From: Bacillota bacterium
GTDB taxonomy: Bacteria; Bacillota; Negativicutes; Sporomusales; Sporomusaceae
Direction of reading: 5' to 3'
Length of the DNA: 64,000 nucleotides
Assembly: GCA_023443285.1 (NCBI GenBank)
Contig: JAEZVB010000111.1
Location: 17,119-81,118 of the forward strand
Positions 9,534 to 16,579 of this stretch are shown here, piece after piece. The translations under genes and the position numbers were made by a program. The notes beneath the pieces are model-generated. The model worked only from the letters and a program-made list of their open reading frames with translations. It was not told the origin of the DNA and searched no databases. Numbering within the stretch: the stretch's first letter is position 1; each line of letters begins with the position of its first letter.

Positions 9534-9568
9534 AAAACGGCTTTGCCTTACGGTAAAAGCCGTTTTTT
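9534..9568 (+). terminator. Rho-independent terminator after rny
   Basis: AAAACGGCTTT pairs with AAAGCCGTTTT around a short loop, then continues into a T-run. Confidence 0.85.
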
Positions 9569-9680
9569 AACTTTTTTACCAACAAATTTAAAGCAGGATT
9601 TAACTATCTTCTAGAGAATACTTAATCAGAAACTTTGAGCAATCTTTATACTGATATTTTCTATTGGACGGTGAAAATAA

Positions 9681-10202
9681 ATGGCTGAACTTTACCAAAA
9701 TGACCAACAAGTTTCTGATGGGGCAAACTTAATAATATCTATGTTAGTGCGTTATCCTGAGATTGGTACCATTAATTTCAATCCTGAAGCAAATTCGTTA
9801 AAACTTACTTTTATGATTTCCGGCATTCCGACTGTGGAGGAATTTGAGAGCACTAAGCGCCTAATTATTAATAGTATTGCGGCCTATCATATGCTTCAAG
9901 GTATTACAGATAATAATGTTGATATTGAATTGAGTTCATATGAAAAGGTAGCAATGGTAACTTTTATTAGAGAAGTACAGACCTTATCACGCGGAGAAAT
10001 CAACCTAGTCATTAAACTTCTTAGAGAGCACTTTAGTGATCGCTTAGTTACTGACCACAATGATGCTATGCTAGAAGAGGATCTTCTTTTTCAAGAAGAG
10101 GTAATAGAAGATATGTTGGAAAACGTTCGTAAACAGTATAATGATCACCATAGCCTCATCGGAATACGTGAAGACGGGCGTGTTTTTGTGTTTAATAAAT
10201 AA
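9681..10202 (+). CDS. conserved-looking protein of unknown function between rny and spoVS
   Basis: A 173-residue soluble, mildly acidic protein that I do not recognise. The N-terminal part (YPEIGTINFNPEANSLKLTF) looks like mixed beta/alpha structure; the middle is helical and rich in charged residues (EEDLLFQEEVIEDMLENVRKQ); the end (GIREDGRVFVFNK) is a short beta-like tail. No signal peptide or membrane segment is present. It sits where Bacillus has ymdB, but it shows no metallophosphoesterase motifs. The ribosome-binding site is weak (GGACGGTG). It is flanked by the rny terminator and the sigma-H promoter of spoVS, so it is probably monocistronic. Confidence 0.65.
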   Translation: MAELYQNDQQVSDGANLIISMLVRYPEIGTINFNPEANSLKLTFMISGIPTVEEFESTKRLIINSIAAYHMLQGITDNNVDIELSSYEKVAMVTFIREVQTLSRGEINLVIKLLREHFSDRLVTDHNDAMLEEDLLFQEEVIEDMLENVRKQYNDHHSLIGIREDGRVFVFNK

Positions 10203-10249
10203 GTGTGACCAATTTGTTGTAATAATTAGATTTTTTTTACATGTGAAAA

Positions 10250-10278
10250 AAAGGAATTTTTTCCCGTATAACGAATAT
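10250..10278 (+). promoter_or_regulatory. sigma-H type promoter of spoVS
   Basis: AAAGGAATT (10250-10258), an 11-base spacer and AACGAATAT (10270-10278) match the Bacillus sigma-H pattern RNAGGAWWW-N11/12-RNNGAATWW. Bacillus spoVS is sigma-H dependent, which agrees. Confidence 0.75.
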
Positions 10279-10329
10279 ATCTAATTTATAGGACTAATTC
10301 ATTTTTTATCAAAGGAGGCACATGTAAAA

Positions 10330-10590
10330 ATGGACGTATTGAAAGTATCAGCAAAATCTAATCCTAATTCTGTAGCAGGGGCTTTGGCTGGAGTGCTGAG
10401 AGAACGGGGTGGCGCCGAGATGCAGGCAATCGGTGCTGGAGCACTCAACCAAGCTGTTAAAGCAGTTGCTATTGCCCGAGGATTTGTAGCTCCGCATGGT
10501 GTTGATTTAATATGCATACCAGCCTTCACAGATATTCTTATTGATGGCGAAGAGAGAACGGCTATTAAGTTAATTGTCGAACCTCGTTAA
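10330..10590 (+). CDS. spoVS: stage V sporulation protein S
   Basis: The 86-residue SpoVS, an Alba-like small protein that affects septation and coat assembly during sporulation. The sequence MDVLKVSAKSNPNSVAGALA, then GGAEMQAIGAGALNQAVKA, is nearly diagnostic. AAAGGAGG is placed upstream of the ATG. It has its own sigma-H-like promoter and is followed by a terminator, so it forms a single-gene unit. Confidence 0.97.
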   Translation: MDVLKVSAKSNPNSVAGALAGVLRERGGAEMQAIGAGALNQAVKAVAIARGFVAPHGVDLICIPAFTDILIDGEERTAIKLIVEPR

Positions 10591-10604
10591 AAAAAGCATG
10601 ATTG

Positions 10605-10637
10605 AAACCTGTTCATATTGAACAGGTTTTATTGTTT
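10605..10637 (+). terminator. Rho-independent terminator after spoVS
   Basis: AAACCTGTTC pairs with GAACAGGTTT across a short loop, followed by a T-rich tract. Confidence 0.8.
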
Positions 10638-10702
10638 TTAATGAGTAATTTATGGCATAATATAATAATGCAATGTGATAATTCAAATTGGAGAGTGAAT
10701 AT

Positions 10703-12202
10703 ATGGATATTGAAGTTGTTTCTGGATCAATAACGGAAATACTTTGCGATACAATAATACTTAACTTATTTGAAGGGGAAATGCTGTTAAGTGGGGCAAC
10801 CGGTGCAGTTGACAAAACATTAAATTCTCACTTAAGTGGAATAATTCAGGATATGCCAGGTTGTGGCAAGTATGGGGAAACGACAGTTGTCCATACCTTT
10901 GCGGCTATTGGTGCTAAACGTATTATTCTTCTTGGATTAGGTAAAGAAAGTGAAATTACGGTAGACAAAGTACGGGCATTGATGGCTGTGGCCATGCGGA
11001 CTGCTAGGAAAGTGCATTCCAAAACGATAGCAACTATGATTCATCATGCTACTGACAAATTAGAACCTTGTCTTTCTGCACAAGCTGTTGTTGAAGGTGC
11101 AGTAATGGGATTATATCAGTTCAATTATTATAAAACAGGCAAGAGTGACAATTGTAATATTGAAAAGATGGTAATTATTGAAAATGATTCAGCAAGGGCA
11201 GAAGCAATTAAAAAAAGAATACATGAGGGCAAAATAATTGCGGAGAGCGTAAACCTGGCTCGTGATTTGGTTAACCATCCTGCACAATATATGACTCCAA
11301 CGAAAATGGCCTGCCATGCTAGTGAAATAGCAGGGAAATATGGTTTAGAACTCACTATACTTGAAAAAGAAGATATGCAACAAAAAGGTATGGGGGCATT
11401 ATTGGCTGTAGCGTTAGGTAGTGTTGAGCCGCCCAAATTAATTGTCTTAAAATATCAAGGGGATCCGGCAAGTCCGGAAACAATAGCCCTTGTTGGCAAA
11501 GCGATTACCTTTGATAGTGGTGGGATATCAATAAAACCTAGTCAAAAAATGGACGAAATGAAAGGTGATATGGCTGGTGGCGCTGCCGTATTAGGAGCCA
11601 TGATGGCTTTGGGGCAATTAAAACCCAGTGTAAACATAATAGCTGTTGTGCCATGTACGGAAAATATGCCATCAGGTACTGCCTTCCGGCCGGGCGATAT
11701 TTTGACTTCGCTTAGTGGAAAGACAATAGAAGTTTTGAGTACTGATGCGGAAGGCCGGTTAATTTTAGCTGATGCAGTGACTTATGCTAAGCAATTGGGA
11801 GCAACCAAAATAATTGACATAGCAACCTTAACCGGAGCCTGTGTTATTGGCCTTGGCGCAGTTTATTCCGGCGTTCTGACTAATAATCAGGAGTGGTGTC
11901 AGTCTGTCATTACTGCCGCTCAGCAGATTGGGGAAAAAATGTGGGAACTGCCTAATGATGACGAATATCTTGCGCAAATAAAAAGTTCCATTGCTGATCT
12001 TAAAAATACTGGTGGAAGGCCTGCAGGTACTATTACAGCTGGATTGTTTATTGGGCAGTTTGTTGATAAAACTCCCTGGGTACACATTGATATTGCCGGG
12101 ACATCTGATGCGGAAAAGGATAAAGGATATAATATTAAGGGCGGTACAGGAGTCGGCGTTCGAACTTTAATTCAACTGATGAATACTATGGGCAAACCAT
12201 GA
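10703..12202 (+). CDS. pepA: leucyl aminopeptidase (M17, cytosol aminopeptidase)
   Basis: A zinc- or manganese-dependent exopeptidase that releases N-terminal residues from peptides. The catalytic domain shows GKAITFDSGGISIKPSQ, MKGDMAGGAAVLGAM and STDAEGRLILADA, which carry the metal ligands and catalytic Lys and Arg. The frame opens at TTG 10688, but GGAGAG at 10690-10695 points to ATG 10703 (about 499 residues, normal for M17). In the family's NTDAEGRL motif the first residue here is Ser. Its stop overlaps the next start (ATGA), implying coupling with the PHP gene. Confidence 0.94.
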   Translation: MDIEVVSGSITEILCDTIILNLFEGEMLLSGATGAVDKTLNSHLSGIIQDMPGCGKYGETTVVHTFAAIGAKRIILLGLGKESEITVDKVRALMAVAMRTARKVHSKTIATMIHHATDKLEPCLSAQAVVEGAVMGLYQFNYYKTGKSDNCNIEKMVIIENDSARAEAIKKRIHEGKIIAESVNLARDLVNHPAQYMTPTKMACHASEIAGKYGLELTILEKEDMQQKGMGALLAVALGSVEPPKLIVLKYQGDPASPETIALVGKAITFDSGGISIKPSQKMDEMKGDMAGGAAVLGAMMALGQLKPSVNIIAVVPCTENMPSGTAFRPGDILTSLSGKTIEVLSTDAEGRLILADAVTYAKQLGATKIIDIATLTGACVIGLGAVYSGVLTNNQEWCQSVITAAQQIGEKMWELPNDDEYLAQIKSSIADLKNTGGRPAGTITAGLFIGQFVDKTPWVHIDIAGTSDAEKDKGYNIKGGTGVGVRTLIQLMNTMGKP

Positions 12203-13020
12203 TTGTAGATCTTCATATTCATACAACTGCTTCTGATGGCCGGCTATCTCCATTGGAAGTTGTTCATCAGGCTGAACTGGCTGGTTTGAGTCATATTGCT
12301 ATTACTGACCATGATACGGTTGCTGCCTACGCAGACTTAAAAGCAGCAGGATATTTAAATAACATAACATCAAAGCTATCTATTATTTCAGGGATAGAAT
12401 TTAGCACCGATCTACCCCAATATGAAGTACATATTTTAGGGTATTGTATCGATATTGATAATGCTAAACTTAAGGATCAACTAGAAATTATTCGTGCAGA
12501 TCGGTTAAAGCGGTCACAAGTGATTATAGATAAGCTTAATAAATTAGGCTATTCAATCGATTATAATAGAGTAGCAGATATTGCTGGTCAAACCCACTCA
12601 GTGGGGAGACCACATATTGCTAAAGTGCTTGTTGAAAACGGCTATTTTGAAACAATAGCAGAAGCATTCGAACAAGTCTTGTCCAAAAATTCCCCTGCAT
12701 ATGTTCCCCACTATAAACTAACCCCTGAACAGGTCATTAGACTTATTGAACAAGCTGACGGTAGTGCAGTATTGGCTCACCCTGGCCTTATTGGTAATGA
12801 TGATTTGGTAATTGATTTGATTAAAGTAGGTATACATGGGTTAGAGGTATATCATCCAGAACATGATCAGGCAGCGTCTGAAAAATACTTAGCTATTGCC
12901 AATAAATATAATTTAAAAATATCTGGTGGTTCTGATTTTCATGCTATTCCTGCAAGATATCCTGAAAAATTGGGTATTTTTACTGTTTCAGCCACCCTCG
13001 TAGATTTTTTGTCAATGTAA
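12199..13020 (+). CDS. PHP-domain phosphoesterase (YciV/TrpH-like)
   Basis: A 273-residue PHP protein. Metal-binding motifs are DLHIHTTASDG at the N terminus, ITDHDT, GIEFST, LAHPG, and GGSDFHA near the end. Members of this subgroup are 5'-3' exonucleases or 3',5'-nucleotide phosphatases acting on short RNA or pAp; which activity applies here is not visible. The start ATG 12199 overlaps the pepA stop. A terminator follows at 13034. Confidence 0.88.
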   Translation: MIVDLHIHTTASDGRLSPLEVVHQAELAGLSHIAITDHDTVAAYADLKAAGYLNNITSKLSIISGIEFSTDLPQYEVHILGYCIDIDNAKLKDQLEIIRADRLKRSQVIIDKLNKLGYSIDYNRVADIAGQTHSVGRPHIAKVLVENGYFETIAEAFEQVLSKNSPAYVPHYKLTPEQVIRLIEQADGSAVLAHPGLIGNDDLVIDLIKVGIHGLEVYHPEHDQAASEKYLAIANKYNLKISGGSDFHAIPARYPEKLGIFTVSATLVDFLSM

Positions 13021-13033
13021 TATTTTACTTGAC

Positions 13034-13057
13034 AACACCTGAAAAGGTGTTATTTTT
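13034..13057 (+). terminator. Rho-independent terminator after the PHP gene
   Basis: AACACCT-GAAA-AGGTGTT followed by ATTTTT. Confidence 0.8.
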
Positions 13058-13095
13058 ATGCTATACCCTACTTAAATTTTATCAGGAGGCTGCCT

Positions 13096-13923
13096 ATGGA
13101 CACCATCGCGCTGGTTGGTCCAAGTGGAACGGGCAAAAGCCATCGGGCGTTAATCGTAGCACATGAATATAATGTTGACACAATCATAGACGATGGGTTG
13201 CTAATTAAGGACAGTAAAATTATTGCGGGTTATTCGGCCAAAAAGGAGCCTAGCAAAATTAGAGCTGTTAAACGTGCCATATTTATGGAACCTGACCATG
13301 CTAATGAAGTTAAAGAAGCTATCGCTAGAGTAATACCTGAACGTATTTTAATTCTCGGCACATCTAAAAATATGGTGGAAAAGATTGTTGATGTATTAGA
13401 ACTGCCGCCTATTAGTAAAATAATTCGTATTGAAGAGATTGCTACAAAGGGAGAAATTGCTAAGGCGCGTGAAAGTAGGTTAAAAGAGGGAAAGCATATT
13501 ATTCCTGTGCCGACTATTGAACTGAAACCACATTTTTCGGGTTATCTGATTGACTCGCTAGATATATTTTTAAAAAAACCTCGTTCAAAACAACGGCGAA
13601 AATTGGGCGAGAAATCAATTGTTCGACCAACCTTTAGTTACTATGGAAAATTGCTTATTTCAGATGCAGCGATAGCCGCTATTGTTGATTATGTTGCTAC
13701 AGGTGATGGTATTATTACTAAGACAGGGCAAATTAATATAAAAAATTCACATGATAAGGAAAAGGGAATTTCAATTTCGCTTGATGTAATCATAAAATAT
13801 GGGCAGCCTATTTGGCAGGTAGTAAAGGAAGCGCAATTTCGGATAAAACAAATGGTTGAGTATATGACAGGTATGATGGTTAGAGAAGTAAATATTGCTG
13901 TTAAGCGGTTAAGTATTGAATAA
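13096..13923 (+). CDS. P-loop ATP-binding protein with C-terminal Asp23/Gls24-like domain
   Basis: A 275-residue protein. It begins with a Walker A motif, LVGPSGTGKSH, at residues 5-15. The middle (RILILGTSKNMVEKIVDVLELP) continues a nucleotide-binding fold. The C-terminal 110 residues (YYGKLLISDAAIAAIVDYVA, KYGQPIWQVVKEAQFRIKQMVEYMTGMMVREVNI) look like the Asp23/Gls24 stress-protein fold. The combination occurs in anaerobic Bacillota, but I know of no assigned role. AGGAGG precedes the ATG. It is followed 24 bases later by a DUF3870 gene, and the two probably form an operon. Confidence 0.75.
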   Translation: MDTIALVGPSGTGKSHRALIVAHEYNVDTIIDDGLLIKDSKIIAGYSAKKEPSKIRAVKRAIFMEPDHANEVKEAIARVIPERILILGTSKNMVEKIVDVLELPPISKIIRIEEIATKGEIAKARESRLKEGKHIIPVPTIELKPHFSGYLIDSLDIFLKKPRSKQRRKLGEKSIVRPTFSYYGKLLISDAAIAAIVDYVATGDGIITKTGQINIKNSHDKEKGISISLDVIIKYGQPIWQVVKEAQFRIKQMVEYMTGMMVREVNIAVKRLSIE

Positions 13924-13947
13924 TATATATAGTAGAGGCGGGATTTT

Positions 13948-14289
13948 GTGGAAAATCAAAGTAAACGTATTTTATTTTCAGGCTATGCTAAGCTGCCCAC
14001 AGGAATTACTGCAAGTGAGATTTATAAAGTAATTGGTGTAGTTATTAGTATTGACGAAGACACGGCAATAATCATGGATGCTGACTGTACTCTAGCTACA
14101 GCTGTGGCTCGTGAACACGTTGCATCTATTTTAAAAGGAAAATCAATCAATAACCCTGATCAATTAGTTAGAATTGTTGATAAGACATACCAGGGAAGTG
14201 CCAAAAAAGCTATTATTACAGCTATCCGAATAATTTACGATAAATATCGCAGTTATAAAGAGGGGTTGGCACCCAGTGCTATTGATTGA
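13948..14289 (+). CDS. DUF3870-family protein
   Basis: A 113-residue protein whose sequence (FSGYAKLPTGITASEIYKVI, DADCTLATAVAREHVASIL, ending in YQGSAKKAIITAIRIIYDKY) fits the DUF3870 family as I recall it. The function is unknown. The start is GTG 13948, with GAGGCGGG upstream. It lies between the P-loop/Asp23-like gene and the TauE-like genes, all on the same strand with short gaps. Confidence 0.75.
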   Translation: MENQSKRILFSGYAKLPTGITASEIYKVIGVVISIDEDTAIIMDADCTLATAVAREHVASILKGKSINNPDQLVRIVDKTYQGSAKKAIITAIRIIYDKYRSYKEGLAPSAID

Positions 14290-14303
14290 TAGGGGTTTTC
14301 GAT

Positions 14304-14660
14304 ATGTCTAAACGGCTTGAGTTTTTGGGGTTCGGATTTATAGTTGGTATTCTTAGCGGGTTACTTGGCGTAGGAGGCGGTATTTTTCTAGTTCCGATTA
14401 TGGTAACTTATTTCAAGATTACCCAACATAGTGCCCAAGCCACATCAATGGCAATAGTTATTCCCACCGCATTAATTAGCAGTGTTATTTATGGATTTCA
14501 TGGAAATACGGATATAAATTTGGCTATAAATTTAACTGTAGGTAGTATTTTGGGTGCTAGTATAGGCGCAAGGATTATGAAGAGGATTCCAGCCATCCAC
14601 TTAAAGCAGATGTTTGCCATTTTGTTGATCTTTGTGGGTGTAAGGATGGTGCTAGCTTGA
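14304..14660 (+). CDS. half-size TauE/SafE family transporter, first subunit
   Basis: About 118 residues with four hydrophobic segments. The N-terminal signature GILSGLLGVGGGIFLVPIMV and QHSAQATSMAIVIPT is that of one repeat of the TauE/SafE (DUF81) family of putative anion or sulfite exporters, which normally have two such repeats in about 250 residues. The frame opens at TTG 14286, but AGGGG upstream of ATG 14304 favours the latter. The gene overlaps the next, which encodes the second repeat, by four bases, so a two-subunit transporter is likely. Confidence 0.78.
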   Translation: MSKRLEFLGFGFIVGILSGLLGVGGGIFLVPIMVTYFKITQHSAQATSMAIVIPTALISSVIYGFHGNTDINLAINLTVGSILGASIGARIMKRIPAIHLKQMFAILLIFVGVRMVLA

Positions 14661-15025
14661 CTATGATATTTATAGTTTTTGCCATGGGATTAGGTGTTGG
14701 TTTATTAAGTGGCCTTTTGGGTATTGGCGGCGGGGTAGTAATCGTACCTATGCTGGTTTTCCTATTAGGTATAGCTCAACACACAGCTCAAGGAATATCT
14801 ATGTTAGTTATAATACCGACCTCAATCGTAAGTGTTTGGATTTTTTATAAAGAGAAGCTTATTAATTACCAGGCGGCGGCTTATATGGCTGGAGGAGCTG
14901 TTGTTGGCGCTTTAATCAGTGCAAACTATGTGCAGGCTGTGCCGGCAAATGAGCTTAAACAGATTTTTGGTATTTTTGTAATCTTTTCCGGTGTTAGAAT
15001 GTTATGGGGAACACGAAAAAAATAA
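14657..15025 (+). CDS. half-size TauE/SafE family transporter, second subunit
   Basis: A 122-residue protein with about four hydrophobic segments and the same repeat signature as its upstream neighbour (GLLSGLLGIGGGVVIVPMLV, QHTAQGISMLVIIPTSIVS). The start is TTG 14657, which overlaps the stop of the first subunit (TTGA); ATG 14663 is an alternative. The two half-genes together equal one full TauE/SafE protein. The transported anion cannot be told from sequence. Confidence 0.76.
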   Translation: MTMIFIVFAMGLGVGLLSGLLGIGGGVVIVPMLVFLLGIAQHTAQGISMLVIIPTSIVSVWIFYKEKLINYQAAAYMAGGAVVGALISANYVQAVPANELKQIFGIFVIFSGVRMLWGTRKK

Positions 15026-15050
15026 AATAAGGCTACTAGTCCTGTAAAGA

Positions 15051-15084
15051 GAAATCCCGGGTCATTTTAGATGCCTGGGATTTC
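15051..15084 (+). terminator. hairpin, probable weak terminator after the TauE genes
   Basis: GAAATCCCGGG pairs with CCTGGGATTTC. Only TTAATT follows, so termination may be inefficient. Confidence 0.5.
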
Positions 15085-15148
15085 TTAATTGTGCGATAGC
15101 ACTAACCGTCAGAGGAAGGCATTTGAGTTAAATCTGAATCGTGAGAAT

Positions 15149-15177
15149 TTGTGTAAGCTCTGAATTTACGCTATAAT
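15149..15177 (+). promoter_or_regulatory. sigma-A type promoter of the miaB-mutS-mutL-miaA-hfq cluster
   Basis: TTGTGT (15149-15154), 17-base spacer, TATAAT (15172-15177), about 40 bases before miaB. Confidence 0.65.
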
Positions 15178-15217
15178 AATTGACATATATAACTTTGCTA
15201 TTGGAGCTGATACATAG

Positions 15218-16558
15218 ATGGATTTGGACCAGCAAGCAAACGGTCAGAAACTTTTTCATACAATTACTTTTGGGTGCCAGATGAACCTTAATGATTCAGA
15301 GAGATTAGCAGGTCAGCTTCGGACAATTGGTTATGAAGCTACCGAAAATATTGAACAAGCTTGCGTAATTTTGATAAATACGTGTTGCGTTAGAGAAAGT
15401 GCTGAAAAGAAAATTTATGGCAAGATTGGTGAAATGAAGCGGTTAAAGCTGATTAATCCCAATATAATTATTGGTGTTGTGGGCTGTATGGCGCAAAAAG
15501 ATAAAGACAAAATTTTAAAGAAGTACCCTCATATTGATCTGGTAATGGGAACCCATAATACTCACCAGCTTGTGGAACTTATAAAAAAGATAGAGACAAG
15601 CAGAGAACAGGTTTTGGCTGTTTGGGATCAAGCGGAACGCTTGGCGCCTGACGTTCCAACTGTTCGCAAGAGTAATATATCAGCATGGGTTCCAATCATG
15701 TACGGGTGTAATAATTTTTGCACATATTGTATTGTCCCCTATGTAAGAGGCCGCGAACGAAGCCGCTCGCTGGAAAGTATACTAGCAGAAATTCGCCAGC
15801 TAGGAGAAACTGGTTTTAAGGAAATAACGCTGCTTGGTCAAAACGTCAATTCTTATGGAAAAGATTTGGAAACAAAAATGGATTTTGCTGACTTGATGCA
15901 AGCAGTCGATCAGATTGATTCCATAGCCCGGGTTCGTTATATGACATCACATCCGCGCGATATGAATAGAAAACTGATTGACATTATCAAAAACAGTAAA
16001 AGAATTTGCGAACACTTTCATCTCCCTGTTCAAGCAGGGAATAATACTATACTGGAACGCATGAATCGCGGCTATACTACCGAGTATTATCAGCAACTTA
16101 TCGCCGATATTCGCAAAGCTATTCCTGGCGCTAGTATAACAACAGACTTAATTATTGGTTTTCCAGGAGAAACAGAAGAGCAATTCATGGAAACTCTCGA
16201 GTTTATCAAAAGTGTCCGTTATGATGCTGCCTATACTTTTTTATACTCACAGCGTTCAGGGACGCCAGCGGCTCAATATGAAGGCCAACTGCCGCTGCAA
16301 GCGAAAAAGGAACGTCTTAATCAGCTAATGGCTGTACAAAATGAAATAAGCCTTGAAATAAATAAAGGGCTAGAAGGTACTATTGCTGAAGTGCTGGTTG
16401 AGGGAACAAGTAAAAATGATGAACTGAAATTAATGGGACGAACTCGTACCAATAAGATTGTGATCTGGGAAAAAACAGGGACTGAAACGAGCGGTGACTT
16501 AGTAAATGTACAAATTGAAAAAGCCCAAACATGGGTTTTAAAGGGGCGCTTGCTCTAA
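15218..16558 (+). CDS. miaB: tRNA-2-methylthio-N6-dimethylallyladenosine synthase MiaB
   Basis: Radical-SAM methylthiotransferase acting on position 37 of tRNAs that MiaA has prenylated; miaA lies 6 kb downstream in the same cluster. The UPF0004 cysteines are in TFGCQMN, NTCCVRE and VGCMAQK; the radical-SAM motif is in YGCNNFCTYCIVPYVRGRERSR. A TRAM domain is at the C terminus (446 residues in total). The FGCQMN motif separates it from RimO. It is 21 bases from mutS and probably cotranscribed. Confidence 0.95.
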   Translation: MDLDQQANGQKLFHTITFGCQMNLNDSERLAGQLRTIGYEATENIEQACVILINTCCVRESAEKKIYGKIGEMKRLKLINPNIIIGVVGCMAQKDKDKILKKYPHIDLVMGTHNTHQLVELIKKIETSREQVLAVWDQAERLAPDVPTVRKSNISAWVPIMYGCNNFCTYCIVPYVRGRERSRSLESILAEIRQLGETGFKEITLLGQNVNSYGKDLETKMDFADLMQAVDQIDSIARVRYMTSHPRDMNRKLIDIIKNSKRICEHFHLPVQAGNNTILERMNRGYTTEYYQQLIADIRKAIPGASITTDLIIGFPGETEEQFMETLEFIKSVRYDAAYTFLYSQRSGTPAAQYEGQLPLQAKKERLNQLMAVQNEISLEINKGLEGTIAEVLVEGTSKNDELKLMGRTRTNKIVIWEKTGTETSGDLVNVQIEKAQTWVLKGRLL

Positions 16559-16579
16559 ATACAGAGGAGATTTTTTAGC

